Of a stretch of DNA of 8,165 bases, positions 6,969 through 8,165 are shown one piece after another. The DNA is from Chloroflexota bacterium (lineage in GTDB: Bacteria; Chloroflexota; Limnocylindria; Limnocylindrales; CSP1-4), in assembly GCA_003158495.1 (NCBI GenBank), contig PMJT01000038.1:6954-15118 (forward strand), in the 5' to 3' direction. The translations under genes were made by a program, and so were the position numbers. The notes below the pieces were generated by a model. That model worked only from the letters and a program-made list of their open reading frames with translations. It was not told the origin of the DNA and did no database searches. Position 1 is the stretch's first letter; every line of letters starts with the position of its first letter.

Positions 6969-7412
6969 ATGCCGACTTTCAAGCACCCGTGCCCGTATTG
7001 CGACAAGTTCATAGACCGAGCGGTATCCGCGTGTCCCTTCTGCGGGCAGCCTGACCCGTTCGCCCCGAAGCGCTGCCAGAACTGCCGCAAGATCGTGGAG
7101 GATCCGAGCTGGGTGGTCTGCCCGAGTTGCGGCCAGTCGTTGATCGCGCCGCCCCCGGGCACGGTTGCCCCTGGCGGTACCACGACCGGAGGCCCAGCTC
7201 CGGCTCCTGCCACGGCCAACGGGCCTGCGCCCGCGCCGGCGAATGCGGCCCCGGTCGCCGCCCCGGTCGCGCCCCCGCCTCCGCCCAGACCTCCGCTCTC
7301 CTCCGATGCGGTTGCGCCTGTCCTGCAGTCGGCCGGCCCGTGCAGTGGCTGCGGCGCGCCGCTCCCCGCCGGCGCTCGCTTCTGCACGATCTGCGGAACC
7401 GTCGCGGGGTAG
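6969..7412 (+). CDS. Triple zinc-ribbon protein with Pro/Ala-rich linker
   Basis: This encodes 147 residues. Three zinc-ribbon Cys4 sites are visible: C8/C11 with C22/C25, C36/C39 with C51/C54, and C125/C128 with C139/C142. The first two are adjacent and form a double zinc ribbon. A long Pro/Ala/Gly-rich linker (about 60-120) separates the third, which ends the protein. No membrane helix or catalytic motif is present, so the protein looks like an interaction scaffold; zinc ribbons of this kind bind proteins or nucleic acids, and the sequence does not say which. It lies 11 bases after the 572-residue gene with its own AGGAG site, so the two are probably co-transcribed and may work together. 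The last ribbon resembles the last ribbon of the convergent gene at 7623. Domain calls are firm, function unknown. Confidence 0.9.
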   Translation: MPTFKHPCPYCDKFIDRAVSACPFCGQPDPFAPKRCQNCRKIVEDPSWVVCPSCGQSLIAPPPGTVAPGGTTTGGPAPAPATANGPAPAPANAAPVAAPVAPPPPPRPPLSSDAVAPVLQSAGPCSGCGAPLPAGARFCTICGTVAG

Positions 7413-7488
7413 GTCAGTGGTGGCCGCCCCGGCCTCCCCGGCGGCCGCGGCCCCGGTGGAGCGCTGCGCGGTTTCTCCGAAATCCCCG

Positions 7489-7502
7489 TACCGCGGGCGG
7501 TA
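7489..7502. repeat. Short inverted repeat TACCGC-GG-GCGGTA
   Basis: Six-base arms are perfectly inverted around two bases. The loop is too short for an RNA hairpin with all pairs formed, so if it means anything it is more like a protein-binding palindrome in DNA. It lies between two gene ends rather than upstream of a visible start, so it may be chance in GC-rich sequence. Confidence 0.3.
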
Positions 7503-7570
7503 TGTGAGCGATGGCCGCCGGGTCCGCCTGCCCGTCGCGCCCGACCCCGCCCTGCGCCCTCGCCACTCCC

Positions 7571-7608
7571 AAACGAAAACGGGGCCCGCGCCTGGCGCCG
7601 GGCCCCGT
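7571..7608 (-). terminator. Rho-independent terminator of the zinc-ribbon gene at 7623
   Basis: Read on the minus strand, ten-base perfect arms (ACGGGGCCCG, 7599-7608, and CGGGCCCCGT, 7579-7588) enclose a ten-base loop that can pair further. The hairpin is followed by TTTTCGTTT (7571-7579, overlapping the arm's last base). It starts 14 bases after the TAA at 7623-7625. GC-rich stem plus T-run at this spacing is the classic intrinsic terminator. On the plus strand the hairpin is preceded by the A-run and is not followed by T's, so it acts mainly on the minus strand. Confidence 0.88.
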
Positions 7609-7622
7609 CGAGTTGTCAGTAG

Positions 7623-8165
7623 TTAGCCGACTTTGTTGCCGCAGTTCCCGCAGAAGCGCGTGTCCGCGGCGAGTTCGGCGCCGCACTTGCTGCACTTGGC
7701 CGTGCCGAGAGGCGTGCCGCAGTTGCCGCAGAACTTCTCGCTGCCGATCGGCTTGCCGCAGTTCGGGCATTCGGTAGCCCGGGCGCTGGTGTCGCCCGAG
7801 AAGATCGTCTGGTTGCGCATGGCGTCGCGCATCTGGCCGAGTTCGACCGACGAGCGCTCCGCTTCCATCTCCGTGGCGAGGTTCGGCGCGCAGTTGACGC
7901 ACAGGCCGCGCTGCTTGTTGAAACAGGTCTCGTCCACCCAGTTGTTGCACCGAACGCAGCGGTGGAACAACGGCATGATCTCGTTCGACGCCTTCTGGAG
8001 GGCCTTGTCGCGGCCGTCTCGATCGGTGATCTGCTGGGCGCTATCGGCCACGTTGCGTGCGCCCCAGAGCCCGCCGATGATGTTGCTTGCGCCGCCGAGA
8101 ATCGAGGCGCCTGTGCCAAGCAGGTTCTTCTGCCACTCACTCCGGTAGCCGCTGCCGCAGATGTC
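7623..8165 (-). CDS. Zinc-ribbon protein, N-terminus beyond the right edge (partial)
   Basis: The last 180 residues are visible; the frame is open to the window edge, so the start lies outside. A GTG at 8051 could be mistaken for the start, but the reading upstream of it is protein-like (CGSGYRSEWQ, then a Gly-rich hydrophobic stretch) and no ribosome binding site precedes it. Visible residue 3 is a Cys followed by Gly, possibly the last ligand of an N-terminal zinc ribbon. Residues 14-37 are Gly/Ala-rich and hydrophobic and might associate with a membrane. A five-Cys cluster follows (C70/C73, C81, C89/C92, with His68 next to it), then a charged helical linker, then two C-terminal zinc ribbons: C133/C136 with C146/C149, and C158/C161 with C172/C175. 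The protein looks like a multi-ribbon scaffold; its partner is unknown. It converges on the other zinc-ribbon gene and ends at a strong terminator. Confidence 0.88.
   Translation of the reverse strand, partial: DICGSGYRSEWQKNLLGTGASILGGASNIIGGLWGARNVADSAQQITDRDGRDKALQKASNEIMPLFHRCVRCNNWVDETCFNKQRGLCVNCAPNLATEMEAERSSVELGQMRDAMRNQTIFSGDTSARATECPNCGKPIGSEKFCGNCGTPLGTAKCSKCGAELAADTRFCGNCGNKVG

Larger units (their letters stand above)
7413..7622. other. Convergent intergenic spacer
   Basis: These 210 bases lie between two converging genes, and I see no convincing coding sequence. They hold a GC-rich inverted repeat just after the plus-strand stop (arms GGCCGCC 7422-7428 and GGCGGCC 7440-7446, with no T-run after it, so a poor intrinsic terminator), a short palindrome at 7489-7502, and a strong minus-strand terminator at 7571-7608. 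Confidence 0.6.

Noticed and set aside
6518..7387. Minus-strand open frame of 289 codons opposite the zinc-ribbon gene
   Set aside because: It has Gly/Ala/Arg low complexity and no domain, and the opposite strand carries clear paired cysteines and a ribosome site.
7165..7626. Plus-strand open frame of 153 codons across the convergent spacer
   Set aside because: It begins inside the Pro/Ala linker of the zinc-ribbon gene, is Arg/Pro-rich, and would read through the terminator hairpin.

Overview
The window is GC-rich bacterial chromosome with strong GC bias in third codon positions, GTG and TTG starts used beside ATG, and tightly overlapping genes. That fits a high-GC lineage such as Actinomycetota or Chloroflexota, but nothing here fixes the phylum. 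I see no mobile elements, RNA genes, CRISPR arrays or integration scars.

Layout: (a) Bases 1-42 may hold the last codons of an upstream plus-strand gene, followed by a small membrane-anchored protein (71-412, +). (b) Bases 433-5069 are a five-gene minus-strand operon, read right to left: DUF4129 membrane protein, unrecognised two-helix membrane protein, MoxR-family AAA+ ATPase, DUF58 (VWA-like) protein, and a six-helix membrane protein. Every junction overlaps (ATGA, GTGA, TTGA, then 16 bases), so translation is probably coupled throughout. (c) Bases 5070-5238 are a divergent intergenic region with a -10-like hexamer placed to give a leaderless message for the next gene. (d) Bases 5239-7412 are a plus-strand pair: a 572-residue soluble protein of unknown function that appears to contain two repeated beta-strand-plus-helix modules, and a 147-residue protein with three zinc ribbons on a Pro/Ala linker. 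(e) Bases 7413-7622 are non-coding and contain an intrinsic terminator read on the minus strand. (f) Bases 7623-8165 are a minus-strand zinc-ribbon protein that runs off the right edge; its N-terminus is outside the window.

How the genes work together: MoxR ATPases with DUF58 and DUF4129 partners form a widespread but poorly understood module, thought to use an AAA+ chaperone with a VWA-like partner to mature or regulate proteins at the membrane. Here the transglutaminase often found with it is absent from the visible operon; two extra membrane proteins are present instead. The rightward block is less familiar. The 572-residue protein and its zinc-ribbon partner are probably co-transcribed, and they converge on a second zinc-ribbon gene whose final ribbon closely resembles that of the first. 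This is the part most likely to be undescribed.
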